Shown here in pieces: positions 29,480 through 39,870 of a stretch of DNA of 64,000 nucleotides. A model generated the notes under the pieces. That model was given only the letters and a program-made list of their open reading frames with translations. It was not told the DNA's origin and ran no database searches. The stretch's first letter is position 1; the number at the start of each line of letters is the position of its first letter. The DNA lies in the NCBI RefSeq assembly GCF_015864945.1, contig NZ_JADYWF010000003.1:62001-126000 (forward strand), read 5' to 3'. Origin of the DNA: Salinibacterium sp. NG253 (GTDB lineage: Bacteria > Actinomycetota > Actinomycetes > Actinomycetales > Microbacteriaceae). A program made the translations under genes and the position numbers.

Positions 29480-30916
29480 ATGAGCGCTTCAGAAATCAAG
29501 AACTTCATCAACGGCGAGTATGTAGCCGCGCGCACCGAGTCCAGTTTCGACGTGATCGACCCCGCGACTGAGCACAGCTACGCGGAGTCGCCTGTTTCGT
29601 CAGCGGCCGACGTCGACGCTGCCTACGCTGCCGCATCCACCGCCTTCGAGACCTGGGGCGAAACGACCCCATCGGAGCGCCAACTCGCCCTGTTCCGCAT
29701 CGCCGATGCCATGGAAGCACGCGCCGACGAATTCGCCGACCTTGAATCGAAAGACACCGGCAAGCCTCGCGCCAGTCTCGTCGCGGACGAGATCATGCTC
29801 TCCGTTGACCAGATCCGATTCTTTGCGGGAGAGTCTCGACACCTCTCGGGCATGGCCTCTGCCGAGTATATGAAGGACCACACGTCATCGATTCGCCGCG
29901 AGCCGATCGGCGTAATTGGTCAAGTAGCGCCGTGGAACTACCCACTCAACATGGCCGTCTGGAAAGTTGCCCCGGCAATCGCCGCAGGCAACACGACGGT
30001 GCTGAAGCCCAGCGACACGACACCCTCGGCCACCCTGCTGTTCGCCGAGGTCGCCTCCGAGTTCCTGCCAGCCGGCGTCTTCAACGTTCTGACGGGCGAC
30101 CGCACCACTGGCGGTCTCATGATCGACCACAAGACGCCACAGATGGTGTCGATTACGGGATCGGTGCGGGCGGGAATGGAAGTCGCTAAGGCCGCATCCG
30201 TTGATCTCAAGCGTGTGCACCTGGAACTGGGCGGCAAGGCTCCGGTCATTGTCTTTGACGATGCCGACATCGAGTCCGCCGTCGCCGGAATTGGGGCCGC
30301 AGGCTATTTCAACGCGGGCCAAGACTGCACCGCGGCCACCCGAGTGATCGTGCACGAGCAGGTACATGACGAATTCGTGGCAGCCCTCGTAGCTTGGACG
30401 CGTGACAACGCGACAACGGGCGCGCCAAACGAAGACGTCTATTTCGGTGCCGTCAACAACGCGAACCAACTCGCTCAAGTGTCACGCGTGATCGAGGAGT
30501 TGCCTTCGCACGCTCACGTCGAGCTCGGCGGCACGCGCCAAGGCAGCCAGGGCTACTTCTACGAAGCCACGATCGTTTCTGGGCTGCAGCAACACGACTC
30601 CGCCGTGCAGAATGAAATCTTCGGCCCCGTCATCACCGTCCAGAAATTCACGGATGAGAACCAAGCGTTGGAGTGGGCCAACGACGTCAACTACGGTTTG
30701 GCTTCGAGCGTGTGGACTCGCGATCACGGTCGTGCGATGCGATTCGCAAAGCACCTCGACTTCGGTTGCGTGTGGATCAACACCCACATTCCGATTGTCG
30801 CCGAAATGCCCCACGGCGGTTTCAAGCACTCCGGATACGGCAAAGATCTCTCGAGCTACGGCTTCGAGGACTACACGCGAATCAAACACGTGATGAGTTT
30901 TATCGGACAAGCGTGA
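29480..30916 (+). CDS. Aldehyde dehydrogenase, probably 4-aminobutanal dehydrogenase
   Basis: 478 residues. NAD-binding PWNYP (151-155), general base E249 in LELGGK and nucleophile C283 in [12 protein letters not shown] are intact. The GQDC context and overall sequence resemble gamma-aminobutyraldehyde dehydrogenases (PatD). It would oxidise the product of the nearby aminotransferase to GABA. Divergent from the Lrp gene. The 20-kb phosphorylation/surface locus begins 43 nt downstream, apparently as a separate unit. Confidence 0.92.
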   Translation: MSASEIKNFINGEYVAARTESSFDVIDPATEHSYAESPVSSAADVDAAYAAASTAFETWGETTPSERQLALFRIADAMEARADEFADLESKDTGKPRASLVADEIMLSVDQIRFFAGESRHLSGMASAEYMKDHTSSIRREPIGVIGQVAPWNYPLNMAVWKVAPAIAAGNTTVLKPSDTTPSATLLFAEVASEFLPAGVFNVLTGDRTTGGLMIDHKTPQMVSITGSVRAGMEVAKAASVDLKRVHLELGGKAPVIVFDDADIESAVAGIGAAGYFNAGQDCTAATRVIVHEQVHDEFVAALVAWTRDNATTGAPNEDVYFGAVNNANQLAQVSRVIEELPSHAHVELGGTRQGSQGYFYEATIVSGLQQHDSAVQNEIFGPVITVQKFTDENQALEWANDVNYGLASSVWTRDHGRAMRFAKHLDFGCVWINTHIPIVAEMPHGGFKHSGYGKDLSSYGFEDYTRIKHVMSFIGQA

Positions 30917-30947
30917 CGCGCTCCCACGAGAAAACGTCAAGCGTGTC

Positions 30948-30953
30948 TAAGAT
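30948..30953 (+). promoter_or_regulatory. -10 box at the head of the 20-kb FHA-to-FtsK locus (leaderless)
   Basis: TAAGAT, then 6 nt (TGCGGC), then GTG at 30960, with no Shine-Dalgarno upstream of that GTG. No convincing -35 is visible at 16-18 nt. It marks a promoter for the nine-gene locus distinct from the dehydrogenase gene. Confidence 0.5.
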
Positions 30954-30959
30954 TGCGGC

Positions 30960-31577
30960 GTGAGGCAAGACTTTGATGACACGATAACGGCGGGCCAGCG
31001 GCCCACAGTGTGGTCGAACGTTCCTGACCTCGATGACACAGTTATTCTCAGTTCTCGACGTCGACCGGTTACCGTGCAGCCGTACGAGCGTCCGGTGGAG
31101 GCCCACGCGAAGCAGGCGTCAGCCACCACCGCTCAGGAGGCGGCACGATTGCGAGCGCGCGCCGCAGCTCAAGTGAAGCCTCCTCAGCAGACTTCGCCGC
31201 CGGCGGCATCCGAGTCATCTGCGATGTACTACCGAGTGCAACTCGACGGCACGGGGCAGGCTCATTCGCTTGAGCACGCGTGCGTATTCGGTCGTGATCC
31301 ACGACCGCCGCGCATCGTCAAGGGTGTTGGGCCACGCTTGGTTGCGGTGCAATCGCCGCTGCGCGAAGTCTCTGAGACGCACGTCGAAGTGCGACAATTG
31401 GGAGCTTCGGTGATCGTGACTGATCTGCGATCAACGAACGGTTCCATCGTTCAAGTGCCAGGCAATGCTGCACGAAAACTCCGTCAGGGTGAGTCGGTGG
31501 TCGTTTCGACCGGCACGCTAGTGGATATTGGGGACGGAAACATTATTCGGATTCTGCCTCGGCGGCGTCTGGAGTAA
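30960..31577 (+). CDS. FHA-domain protein (phosphothreonine reader)
   Basis: 205 residues. A polar N-terminal ~85 residues contains threonines in acidic context (DFDDTITAG, DLDDTVIL) that look like kinase target or reader sites. The FHA domain covers about 85-200 with the conserved FGRDP, SETHVEV (Ser and His contacting phosphothreonine) and DLRSTNGS. No membrane segment. First gene of the locus, 19 nt before the PP2C gene. Likely binds a phosphorylated partner made by the kinase two genes on, or is itself phosphorylated. This is inference from the domain. Confidence 0.88.
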   Translation: MRQDFDDTITAGQRPTVWSNVPDLDDTVILSSRRRPVTVQPYERPVEAHAKQASATTAQEAARLRARAAAQVKPPQQTSPPAASESSAMYYRVQLDGTGQAHSLEHACVFGRDPRPPRIVKGVGPRLVAVQSPLREVSETHVEVRQLGASVIVTDLRSTNGSIVQVPGNAARKLRQGESVVVSTGTLVDIGDGNIIRILPRRRLE

Positions 31578-31596
31578 AACGGGCAGGAAGGTAGCC

Positions 31597-32391
31597 GTGA
31601 CCGAAATCGGCGGCAACAACCCGAAGCACACCATCGCTCTACCAGGGCGAGAACAACAAACGTTTACGTTTGCGTGGGCTGCGGGAACTCATACGGGCCA
31701 TCGGCGCGCCGCAAACGAGGACAGCTACGTCGCGCGTTCTCCCATGTTCGCTGTGGCCGATGGCATGGGCGGTCACTCCGCCGGTGATTTGGCGAGCGCT
31801 GCGGTCGTGGAGCGGCTCGACGACGCGATTACGGGTGATTTTTTGCCTGCTCGCGCCGTGGAACGCGCTCTCGAGCGGGCGACCGACTACATCAGCCTCA
31901 TCGCTCAAGACAGCGAGTTGGGGGTTGGCACGACGGTCACCGGCGTCGTGATCACAGAGCACCACGAATCGGCAAGCTTCGCTGTCTTCAACGTCGGTGA
32001 CAGCCGCGTATACGACTACGAGAACGATCGACTGGTACAGGTCACGCGAGACCACTCGGTTGTTCAAGATCTTGTGGATGCCGGGGTGATTTCCCGCGAA
32101 GAAGCGGAAGATCATCCTGATGCCAACATCATCACTCGCGCGGTGGGCTTCAACGCGACCCCGTCGCCCGACTTCTGGATACTTCCGATTCAGCGCGGTC
32201 AGCGGCTCTTGATCTGCTCGGACGGCCTCACCCGCGAGGTTTCAGACGTCGAGATTTCACGGATTTTCGCAAAGCATAGTTCGGCGGAGGAAACTGTGTC
32301 AGAACTCATTGATTCCGCACTCGACAGCGGCGGTCGCGACAACATCACGGCCATTGTGATCGACGTGTTAGAAGTACCTACAGCGACATAG
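31597..32391 (+). CDS. PP2C-family Ser/Thr protein phosphatase
   Basis: 264 residues. Metal-binding motifs are complete: NEDSY (40-44), ADGMGGHSAGD (54-64), SDGLT and GRDNITA near the C-terminus. No membrane helix, unlike mycobacterial PstP, so it is cytoplasmic. GTG at 31597 is chosen for its AGGAAGG site; an in-frame ATG at 31528 lies inside the FHA gene. It should reverse the phosphorylation made by the kinase of the same locus. Confidence 0.93.
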   Translation: MTEIGGNNPKHTIALPGREQQTFTFAWAAGTHTGHRRAANEDSYVARSPMFAVADGMGGHSAGDLASAAVVERLDDAITGDFLPARAVERALERATDYISLIAQDSELGVGTTVTGVVITEHHESASFAVFNVGDSRVYDYENDRLVQVTRDHSVVQDLVDAGVISREEAEDHPDANIITRAVGFNATPSPDFWILPIQRGQRLLICSDGLTREVSDVEISRIFAKHSSAEETVSELIDSALDSGGRDNITAIVIDVLEVPTAT

Positions 32392-32409
32392 TCGTCTAGT
32401 CCTCCATAC

Positions 32410-32434
32410 TGGGGACAGACAATCTGACCCCAGA
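32410..32434 (+). terminator. Hairpin between the phosphatase and kinase genes
   Basis: An 11-bp stem with one mismatch (CTGGGGACAGA paired with TCTGACCCCAG) closes on a CAA loop, 18 nt after the PP2C stop. No T-run follows. Together with the TAGAAT box downstream it suggests partial termination and re-initiation inside the locus. Confidence 0.45.
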
Positions 32435-32472
32435 CAAGGGGCAGAATCCGATTTGTGAGTGCTTTCCTCACT

Positions 32473-32478
32473 TAGAAT
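32473..32478 (+). promoter_or_regulatory. Candidate internal promoter for the kinase gene
   Basis: TAGAAT lies 33 nt before the GTG of the kinase. The stretch just upstream (GTGAG-N7-CTCAC) can form a short hairpin. AAGGGG, about 9 nt before the GTG, would serve as ribosome site. No good -35 at the usual distance. Confidence 0.35.
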
Positions 32479-32511
32479 GATCGAACTCGACGACATGTAA
32501 GGGGTGTTTCT

Positions 32512-33939
32512 GTGGCTCGAAGACTGCCCTCAGATCCGCCTGCCCTGCCCGGGTTCTCACATGTGCACGTTTTGGGCTCCGGTGGATTCGCCGATGTGTT
32601 CTTGTATGAGCAGAATATGCCGCGTCGCCAAGTCGCCGTCAAGGTTATGCTCAGCGAGGTCGTCAACGACCAGGTTCGCCTCATGTTTCAGGCTGAAGCG
32701 AACCTTATGGCACAGCTCAGTTCGCACCCCTCAATCCTCACGGTGTACCAGGCGAGTGTCTCGTCTGATGGTCGCCCCTATTTGGTGATGGAACTGTGTT
32801 CTTCCACCCTCAGCCAGCGCTACCGCATGGAGCGACTTCCGGTGCCCGAAGTGCTGCGAATCGCGATCAAGATCGGCAGCGCGATCGAGACGGCCCACCG
32901 TGCGGGCGTATTGCACCGAGACATTAAGCCGTCCAATATTTTGACGACCGCTTATGGGCATCCGGTGCTGTCTGACTTTGGTATTGCCGCAACGCTGAGC
33001 GAGTCTGAAAATCTTGAAGCCGTTGGTATGTCGATCCCGTGGTCTGCTCCAGAAGTGTTGATGGATGAGACGGCCGGCACGATTGAGTCCGAGCTGTGGT
33101 CCTATGCCGCGACCGTGTACTCGCTCTTGGCCGGGCGTTCACCCTTCGAAGTTCCGGGGGAGTCGAACAAATCGACTGACCTCATTTCTCGAATCAACCG
33201 AGCAAAGCCACGCGCGACCGGACGCAGCGACGTTCCTGAGAGCCTTGAGCGTGCGCTCAACCGTGCCATGTCTCGCAAGCCTGAAGCACGTCAGGGCAGC
33301 GTGCTAGAGCTCGTGCATGAACTGCAGGCGGTGGAGTCCGAACTGGGCCTCTCTCAGACTGCCATCGAAGTTGCCATGGATGACTGGGCGCTCGCGACTG
33401 TCGCTGAGCTTGAGGACCGCACGCGAGTGCGTCCGGGGCAGGCCGCGCCGATGACATCGTCACAGCGTCGCAAGCGCCGACGTCCTGCCGCCGTCGACGA
33501 CAGCTTTGGGTCGTTCGAGAGCGAAGCGGCTGAAGGCAAGATGTCGCGTCGCAAGACGGGGATGAGCCCGATTCCCCGTACTCGCGGCATGCAGACGATC
33601 GCCTGGATCGGTGTCGCGGTTGCAGCTCTCGTGGTCGTTCTCGGTGCCACCGTCACGCTTGTCCAATTGCAGTCGGGCTCGACCGACATCCCGACCGTGA
33701 GCGATATCAGCGCTACGGTTTCGACTGATGTCGTGGAGTTCTCGTGGCTCGACCCCGGTCTTGAACCGGGCGACTCGTACCAAATCACTACGACAGACAA
33801 TCAGCCTCCTTTGCAGCAGCGAGAGCCCAGCTTCGTGGTCGATGCGGAGTCGGGAGAGAACGTCTGTATCTCGGTAACGGTAACTCGCGACGGCAAATCT
33901 GGTGCAGCGAGCGCGCAGAAATGTGCGGTGTTGCCGTAA
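32512..33939 (+). CDS. Transmembrane Ser/Thr protein kinase with FN3-like ectodomain
   Basis: 475 residues. The Hanks kinase domain is complete: P-loop GSGGFADV (22-29), K44 in VAVKVM, catalytic HRD 135-137 (LHRDIKPSN), DFG 155-157 and APE 179-181. A basic juxtamembrane stretch (RRKRRRPA, near 320) with Ser-rich sites leads to one helix (about 362-386). The ~90-residue exterior is a single FN3-like sandwich, not the PASTA repeats of PknB. A ligand other than muropeptide is therefore likely. GTG start. The gene encoding the giant FN3/Ig protein follows after 12 nt, and its ectodomain partner may be encoded there. Confidence 0.92.
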   Translation: MARRLPSDPPALPGFSHVHVLGSGGFADVFLYEQNMPRRQVAVKVMLSEVVNDQVRLMFQAEANLMAQLSSHPSILTVYQASVSSDGRPYLVMELCSSTLSQRYRMERLPVPEVLRIAIKIGSAIETAHRAGVLHRDIKPSNILTTAYGHPVLSDFGIAATLSESENLEAVGMSIPWSAPEVLMDETAGTIESELWSYAATVYSLLAGRSPFEVPGESNKSTDLISRINRAKPRATGRSDVPESLERALNRAMSRKPEARQGSVLELVHELQAVESELGLSQTAIEVAMDDWALATVAELEDRTRVRPGQAAPMTSSQRRKRRRPAAVDDSFGSFESEAAEGKMSRRKTGMSPIPRTRGMQTIAWIGVAVAALVVVLGATVTLVQLQSGSTDIPTVSDISATVSTDVVEFSWLDPGLEPGDSYQITTTDNQPPLQQREPSFVVDAESGENVCISVTVTRDGKSGAASAQKCAVLP

Positions 33940-33951
33940 TGATGGGTAGCC

Positions 33952-36900
33952 GTGATTAAGCGCTGGGGTAAGGCGCGTCGTTCGACAGTGATCGGCGCGG
34001 TGAGTGTCTCTGCGATCGTGGCCCTAGTTGCCACGGTCGCCATTGTTTCGACCGGCTATACCGCCCAACAAGTCGACTTGGCAGACGGTGCCGTCTGGGT
34101 CGCGAACAATCAAGAGCAGGCAATCGGGCGCGCGAGCACGGAAGTTCTCGAGATCAACTCTGTCGTGAGTGCACAAAGTGCTGACCTCGAAGTCGTTCAA
34201 CATGGCGATAGCGTGTTGCTGTTCGATCGCTCAGAAAGTGCAATCGATGTAGTCGATCCGGCGGTGTCGGAGATCGAAGAGAGCGTCGCTCTTCCGCCCA
34301 ACCAGCCCGAGGTGTACTTCGCCGGCGACAACGTTGTTGTTCTCGAGCATGGCACGGGCGAACTCTGGATTAGGTCCTACGAGGACTTCCTCAATTTCGA
34401 CGCGGAATCACCGGCATCCTTGAGCCTGGGTGCTGACGCAATTGTCAGCGTTGACGACGACGGGTTGCTTTTCGCGTATTCGCCGTCGACAAGCCAACTT
34501 TTTCGCGTGAATGCGGCAATTTCCGATACCGCTGAGTCGAGCGTAAGTCTTGAACTTGACCCCAATGCGGAGCTCAGCATTACTTCGGTGGCTGGCCAGT
34601 GGGCCGTTCTCGATTCGGATGCCGAATTGCTGTACATGGACGGCCGCACAGTTGACCTCACCGGTCTCGTCGACGGGGGAAACGGCACCGTCGTGCAGCT
34701 TCCGTCTGTCGGCGGTGAGCGCGTGCTCATCGGTTACAGCCAAGGCGTTATTAGCGTTCCGCTCAGCGGCGCTGCAGCAGTCGGCCTGGCCACAGGCCAG
34801 TCCGGTGTTGCGGCAGCTCCACTGCGCTTGGGCGATTGCGAGTTCGCAGCGTGGACAAGTGGTGAGAATTGGCGTCGCTGCCCGAGTGATGCCGGTGAAG
34901 GCGTCATGCTGCAACTGAGTGAGATGGAAGCGAACGCTCAGCTCTCCTACTCGGTCAACGGATCGCGTGCCGTGCTCAACGACCGCCTAACCGGCCGCAC
35001 GTGGGCGGTGCAAAGCTCCGGCGAGTTGATTGACAACTGGAACCAACTCATCACCGCAGAAGATGAAGAGCCTGAGGTCGAGCAGAACCTTCTCGATGTC
35101 GAGCCTGAAGTCGACAGCGTGCAGCAGCCCCCGGTTGCAGTAGACGACAGCTTTGGGGCTCGCCCTGGGCGTGCGACCGTATTGCCCATTCTGCTCAACG
35201 ACTACGATCCCAATGGCGATGTGCTTGTTGTCGAGGAGCTGCCGACCATCAATGCCAGCATCGGGCGAATCGATCGAATCAACGAGCGCCAACAGATTCA
35301 AATCACCCTCGAAGCCGGGGCCAGCGGTCAAGTGAGCTTCAACTACACCGTGAGCGATGGTCGCGGTGGTACCGCCAGTGCGACCGTGACGGTTGATATT
35401 CGCGCGGACTCCGAGAACTCGCCGCCAGAACAAGTGCGGTCGACGAAGTTGACGGTGCAAGCTGGCGGCCGTGTATCTAACCAGATCTTGGGCGATTGGG
35501 TTGACCCCGATGGCGATCCCTTTTACCTGACGAGTGCCTCCGTTGCGGCTCCTGATGCTGTCAGCTACAAGCCGGGGGGAGACCTCGTCTTCTCGGACTC
35601 CGGTGCTGGCGGAGAACTCAAAGTTGTCACCCTCGTCGTGTCGGATGGCACAAGCGAAAGTTCGGGCGGTGTCTCCGTCTCAGTGAAACCGGCGGGCGAA
35701 GTCCCCATTGAGGCAGACCCCTTCGTTGTGCTTGCGTATGCCGGCAAGGAAATCACCGTTTCGCCGCTGAGCCATGTGCGCGGCGGCAACGGCAACATCC
35801 GCCTTAATAGCGTTCCCGCTAAGACCGGCGCTCAAATCCTGCCCAGTTATGAGACGGGAACCTTCCGGTTCCAAAGCGATGAGATTCGCAGCCACAACCT
35901 CGAATACGTCGTTACAGATGGCAATCTCACCTACACGGCAATCGTGCGAATTGATGTGGTGTCCCCGCCCGATGCCAACACCTCGCCGATCACCGTTCCC
36001 AAGACTGTCTTCGTGCAAACCCTTCAGAACGAACGAATCGATGTTGCCGGAACTGACGTCGATCCGGCCGGTGGTGTGCTCCTCGTCACCGAAATCATGA
36101 ACCTCCCCGTGAGCTCAGGCGTGCGCGCGGAAATATTGGAACAACGACTCGTTCGTGTGAGCTTGGAAGCCCCGCTCGATGATGGGCCCGTGAGTTTCAA
36201 CTACCGCATTAGCAACGGGCTCGCGGATGCCATTGGCGTTATTACCGTCGTCGAAATTGCGGCGCCGTCCCGACTTCAAGCCCCCATCGCTAACGACGAT
36301 TCCGTAACCGTTCGCGTGGGGCAAGCCGTCGACATCCGTGTTCTCGACAACGATGAACACCCTGACGGGCTTGAACTGTCTCTGGTGCCGAAGCTGGCGC
36401 AAGATCTCCCCGACGATTCGGGACTGCTCTTTGCCTCCGGCGATGTGCTGCGCTACCTCGCCCCTGATCGCACGGGAAACTTCACGGCCGCGTATCAAGT
36501 TGCAGGCCCCGATGGGCAATCCGCAACCGCAATCGTGCGTATCGCCGTGCGTGAACTCGACGCCTCCAGCAATAACCCTCCCGTGCCACCGACCGTGACG
36601 GCCCGAGTGCTGGCCGGTGACACCGTGCGGGTGCAGATTCCGTTGACATCGGCCGACCCCGATGGCGACTCGGTGCAGTTGCTCGGCCAGGCGACAAACC
36701 CGAGCAAGGGTGCCGTCATCGATGTGGAATCCAATACCTTCGTCTACCAAGCCGGTGAGTACTCGGCCGGAACTGACACCTTCAGCTACACGCTGATCGA
36801 CTCGCTTGGTGCGCGTGCAAACGGCGAGATCAACATAGGAATTAGCCCACGCCTCGATGGCGCCCGCAACCCGGTCGCGATCATCGACGAAGTGACGGTC

Positions 36901-39861
36901 AAGCCCGGAATCACTGTCTCGGTGCAGGTGCTCGTGAACGATTCTGACCCCGACGGCAGCCCACTCTCGGTGGTGTCCGTTGAGCCCAATGACCCCAATA
37001 CCGTCGCGGAGATCGACGGGGACGTGGTGAAGGTCACTCCGCCCGAAGAACCGGGCGATTATGGCATCATCTACGTCATCGAAAACGAGACGGGCGGCTC
37101 GAGCCAAAACTTTATCCGCGTCACGGTAGATCCTGAAGCTAAACCGGCCTATCCGATTGCGACCGACAGCGTCTTGACTCTTTCGGATGTGCTGGATCGC
37201 AACCGTGTCACAGTCGATGTTCTTTCTGGAGTGTTCTTCGCCGACGGCGACCCCGGAACTCTCACGCTGGCAATCTACCCGGGCTATGGCAACGCGGCCC
37301 GCGTGACCTCAGATAAGCAGATCGAAGTTTCTGTGGGGGATGTGGGGCAAATCATCCCCTTCCGCGTCACGAACCCGGCCGACCCCACCGTCTTTAGCTA
37401 CGCGTTCATCAAAGTGCCGGGATACAACGATGCTCTCCCGCAAATTGATCGTCGAGCTCCAAAGCTCAGTATCAATAGCGAGAGCACGCTCGTGATCGAC
37501 CTCAACGACTACATCATCGCGGTAGGCGATAAGCCTGTGCGCCTTACCGACTCCAGCACCGTGCTCGCCACTCACAGCGATGGCACAGATCTCGTGCGCG
37601 ACGAGGACACTCTCGTCTTCACGTCGGCAGAGAAGTATTTTGGGCCCGCATCCATATCTTTCGAAGTAACGGATGGCAGTTCGGTATCCGATCCTGAGGG
37701 CCGTACCGCTATTTTGGTGCTGCCTATTGATGTGCTCCCACGCGACAACCAGGCTCCCGTGTTCGGTGGTGCTGTCATCGATTTCGAACCCGGTCAAGAG
37801 AAGGAGATCGATCTCCTCAAGCTGACCACCTACCCATACCCTGACGACCTCGACGAGCTCGCTTACTCGGTGTTGAGCCCGTTGCCGGAAGGCTTCACGT
37901 ATTCGCTCGAAGGCACAACGTTGATGCTTCGGGCCAACAACAGTGCGTTCAAGGGCACACGAACCTCGATTTCCCTCGGTGTTCGCGATGATCTCTCTGA
38001 AGGTAAATCTGGCCGGATCGAGCTGAACGTCGTGCCGTCGACGCGCCCGCTCGCGAGCCCGGCCGCGGACCTCGCCATCGTGAAACGTGGCGAGACCACT
38101 GTCGTTGATGTGCTTGCAAACGATGCGTCGACGAACCCGTTCCCGGGGGCACCGCTGCGAGTGGTCGATATCCGTGGACTTGGCGGGGGAGCTATTCCTG
38201 CAGGTATATCGATCGTCCCGAGCAATGACAACAGCACACTCACCGTCACCGTGTCCAGCGAAGCAGCGCCTGGTGACGTGAACCTTCAATATCGCGTCGC
38301 GGATGCCACCAACGATGAGACGCGGTATGTCTGGGGCACCGTTGTTATCTCGGTTCAGGACACACCAGACCCGGTATCCAACCTCGGGCCGAGTGGCTTT
38401 GGTGACAAGACCATCATGATGCGTTGGAACGCCGGGCCAGCGAACAACTCCGCCATTACCTCGTATCGGGTGACGACGAAGTCCGCTGGTGTCCTGGTCA
38501 ACACGACCGACTGTGCCGGAACTACGTGCGCGATTCCGACGACCGGAAACGGCCCGACCAACTCGGTCAAGGTCACTGTCGTGGCGATCAACGCCATTGG
38601 CGAATCGGAGCCCGTCACTCTCGCTGACTCGGTCTGGTCGGACATCATCCCCGTAGCGCCAACATCGCTCAGCGCATCGCCACGTGATCACGGGCTTCGG
38701 TTGACATGGAATGCGGTGCCCACACCGGCCGGTGGTTCCGCTGTTGACCGCTATCGCATTGCCGTCGGTGGCTTCGAAACCACGCTCGGCCTAGCTCAGT
38801 GCGACGACACGACCTGCACCTGGGAGACTCCATCATCGTGGGTTCTCGATAACGGCGTAGCCGTGACGTACACCGTGAGCCCTCGAAATGCCGCTTACAC
38901 AGCGCTCTCAGTGTGGAACACGAGCGAACCGCGTAGCGCCATTCCCGCTGGCCCGCCTATCGCTCTCGCTGCGCCTGTCGCCACTGTTGTCAACGACACG
39001 ACCGCCGGACTCACGTGGCCCGGTGCGTTCAACGAGAATGGGCGCCCGGTAACCGCCTACACAGCAGCTGCCTACACCGGCACCGAGCCAACCTGTTCAG
39101 CGAACGGATCGATCACTGGCAACGGTGCAAAGCTAGCGTCGGTTGGCTCGAGCACGTCAGCGACGTTCAACGGGCTCACACCTAACCGCACCTACACGAT
39201 GGTGGTATTCGCCTACAACGGTCAGGGTTGCGCGGCATCGCCCACCGTCGTTGCTCATACCCCGCCGGCAGTCGTCACAGCGCTCAGCACCGCCGGTCCG
39301 GTGGCTAACGGAAACCGCTTCGACTTCACCGTCAACGGGGGAGCGATGGGCTCTGACACGCTCAACAGCGACTACACCCTGTACTACCGGCTCAGCGGTG
39401 GCAGCGTTCCTGGAACCATCTATGGGCCAGTAGCTCTCGGCTCCTTCCTCACCGCGGATGGTGGCCAGCAGTACGGTCAAGATATCTCCGTTGAGGTGCG
39501 CGCATGCCGTAGCTACGGTTCAGGACCCATCTGCCAGCCCGAGTGGTCGGCACCCTTCGCTCTCGGGGTTCCGGTGAACCCGTCAGTAGCAGGCTTGACC
39601 TTTACCTCAGACAATGACGTGCTGAACGACAGTGGGACCTTCGCTTGGCTCGACTGGCCAAGCGGAACCTACGAGAGCGTGCGCTACCGCTGCGGTGGAC
39701 TCACCCTGGGATCATGGCAGACGGCAGACACCACCGTTCCGGGGGGAAGCTGTCACGCTGACGTGGTGCTTCTGCTGGCAAACCCGACCCTCGTCGTTCG
39801 TGTGGTTGCCAACGGTGGGCAGATCTACGAGAGAACTTATAACGGATATGACTATGACTAG
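33952..39861 (+). CDS. Giant Ig/cadherin-like and FN3 repeat surface protein
   Basis: 1969 residues. A basic N-terminus and one membrane helix (about 12-34) anchor it with the bulk outside. Residues ~45-370 look like a beta-propeller. Then come about ten Ig/cadherin-like modules of 90-100 residues up to ~1470, several with the VAVDDSF / LLNDYDPNGD signature whose Asp residues bind calcium in related domains. Three FN3 modules (about 1475-1760) and a Cys-containing C-terminal part follow. No LPXTG or C-terminal anchor is present. It is probably a long rod across the cell wall or an adhesin. GTG start, 12 nt after the kinase stop. Confidence 0.88.
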   Translation: MIKRWGKARRSTVIGAVSVSAIVALVATVAIVSTGYTAQQVDLADGAVWVANNQEQAIGRASTEVLEINSVVSAQSADLEVVQHGDSVLLFDRSESAIDVVDPAVSEIEESVALPPNQPEVYFAGDNVVVLEHGTGELWIRSYEDFLNFDAESPASLSLGADAIVSVDDDGLLFAYSPSTSQLFRVNAAISDTAESSVSLELDPNAELSITSVAGQWAVLDSDAELLYMDGRTVDLTGLVDGGNGTVVQLPSVGGERVLIGYSQGVISVPLSGAAAVGLATGQSGVAAAPLRLGDCEFAAWTSGENWRRCPSDAGEGVMLQLSEMEANAQLSYSVNGSRAVLNDRLTGRTWAVQSSGELIDNWNQLITAEDEEPEVEQNLLDVEPEVDSVQQPPVAVDDSFGARPGRATVLPILLNDYDPNGDVLVVEELPTINASIGRIDRINERQQIQITLEAGASGQVSFNYTVSDGRGGTASATVTVDIRADSENSPPEQVRSTKLTVQAGGRVSNQILGDWVDPDGDPFYLTSASVAAPDAVSYKPGGDLVFSDSGAGGELKVVTLVVSDGTSESSGGVSVSVKPAGEVPIEADPFVVLAYAGKEITVSPLSHVRGGNGNIRLNSVPAKTGAQILPSYETGTFRFQSDEIRSHNLEYVVTDGNLTYTAIVRIDVVSPPDANTSPITVPKTVFVQTLQNERIDVAGTDVDPAGGVLLVTEIMNLPVSSGVRAEILEQRLVRVSLEAPLDDGPVSFNYRISNGLADAIGVITVVEIAAPSRLQAPIANDDSVTVRVGQAVDIRVLDNDEHPDGLELSLVPKLAQDLPDDSGLLFASGDVLRYLAPDRTGNFTAAYQVAGPDGQSATAIVRIAVRELDASSNNPPVPPTVTARVLAGDTVRVQIPLTSADPDGDSVQLLGQATNPSKGAVIDVESNTFVYQAGEYSAGTDTFSYTLIDSLGARANGEINIGISPRLDGARNPVAIIDEVTVKPGITVSVQVLVNDSDPDGSPLSVVSVEPNDPNTVAEIDGDVVKVTPPEEPGDYGIIYVIENETGGSSQNFIRVTVDPEAKPAYPIATDSVLTLSDVLDRNRVTVDVLSGVFFADGDPGTLTLAIYPGYGNAARVTSDKQIEVSVGDVGQIIPFRVTNPADPTVFSYAFIKVPGYNDALPQIDRRAPKLSINSESTLVIDLNDYIIAVGDKPVRLTDSSTVLATHSDGTDLVRDEDTLVFTSAEKYFGPASISFEVTDGSSVSDPEGRTAILVLPIDVLPRDNQAPVFGGAVIDFEPGQEKEIDLLKLTTYPYPDDLDELAYSVLSPLPEGFTYSLEGTTLMLRANNSAFKGTRTSISLGVRDDLSEGKSGRIELNVVPSTRPLASPAADLAIVKRGETTVVDVLANDASTNPFPGAPLRVVDIRGLGGGAIPAGISIVPSNDNSTLTVTVSSEAAPGDVNLQYRVADATNDETRYVWGTVVISVQDTPDPVSNLGPSGFGDKTIMMRWNAGPANNSAITSYRVTTKSAGVLVNTTDCAGTTCAIPTTGNGPTNSVKVTVVAINAIGESEPVTLADSVWSDIIPVAPTSLSASPRDHGLRLTWNAVPTPAGGSAVDRYRIAVGGFETTLGLAQCDDTTCTWETPSSWVLDNGVAVTYTVSPRNAAYTALSVWNTSEPRSAIPAGPPIALAAPVATVVNDTTAGLTWPGAFNENGRPVTAYTAAAYTGTEPTCSANGSITGNGAKLASVGSSTSATFNGLTPNRTYTMVVFAYNGQGCAASPTVVAHTPPAVVTALSTAGPVANGNRFDFTVNGGAMGSDTLNSDYTLYYRLSGGSVPGTIYGPVALGSFLTADGGQQYGQDISVEVRACRSYGSGPICQPEWSAPFALGVPVNPSVAGLTFTSDNDVLNDSGTFAWLDWPSGTYESVRYRCGGLTLGSWQTADTTVPGGSCHADVVLLLANPTLVVRVVANGGQIYERTYNGYDYD

Positions 39862-39870
39862 AGGTGCGCT

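Noticed and set aside
36115-38691. Long reverse-strand frames (36115-37107, 37309-38691) under the giant surface protein gene
   Set aside because: The forward frame has repeated Ig/cadherin modules. The reverse frames are Arg/His/Asp-rich with no domain and match codon shadowing.
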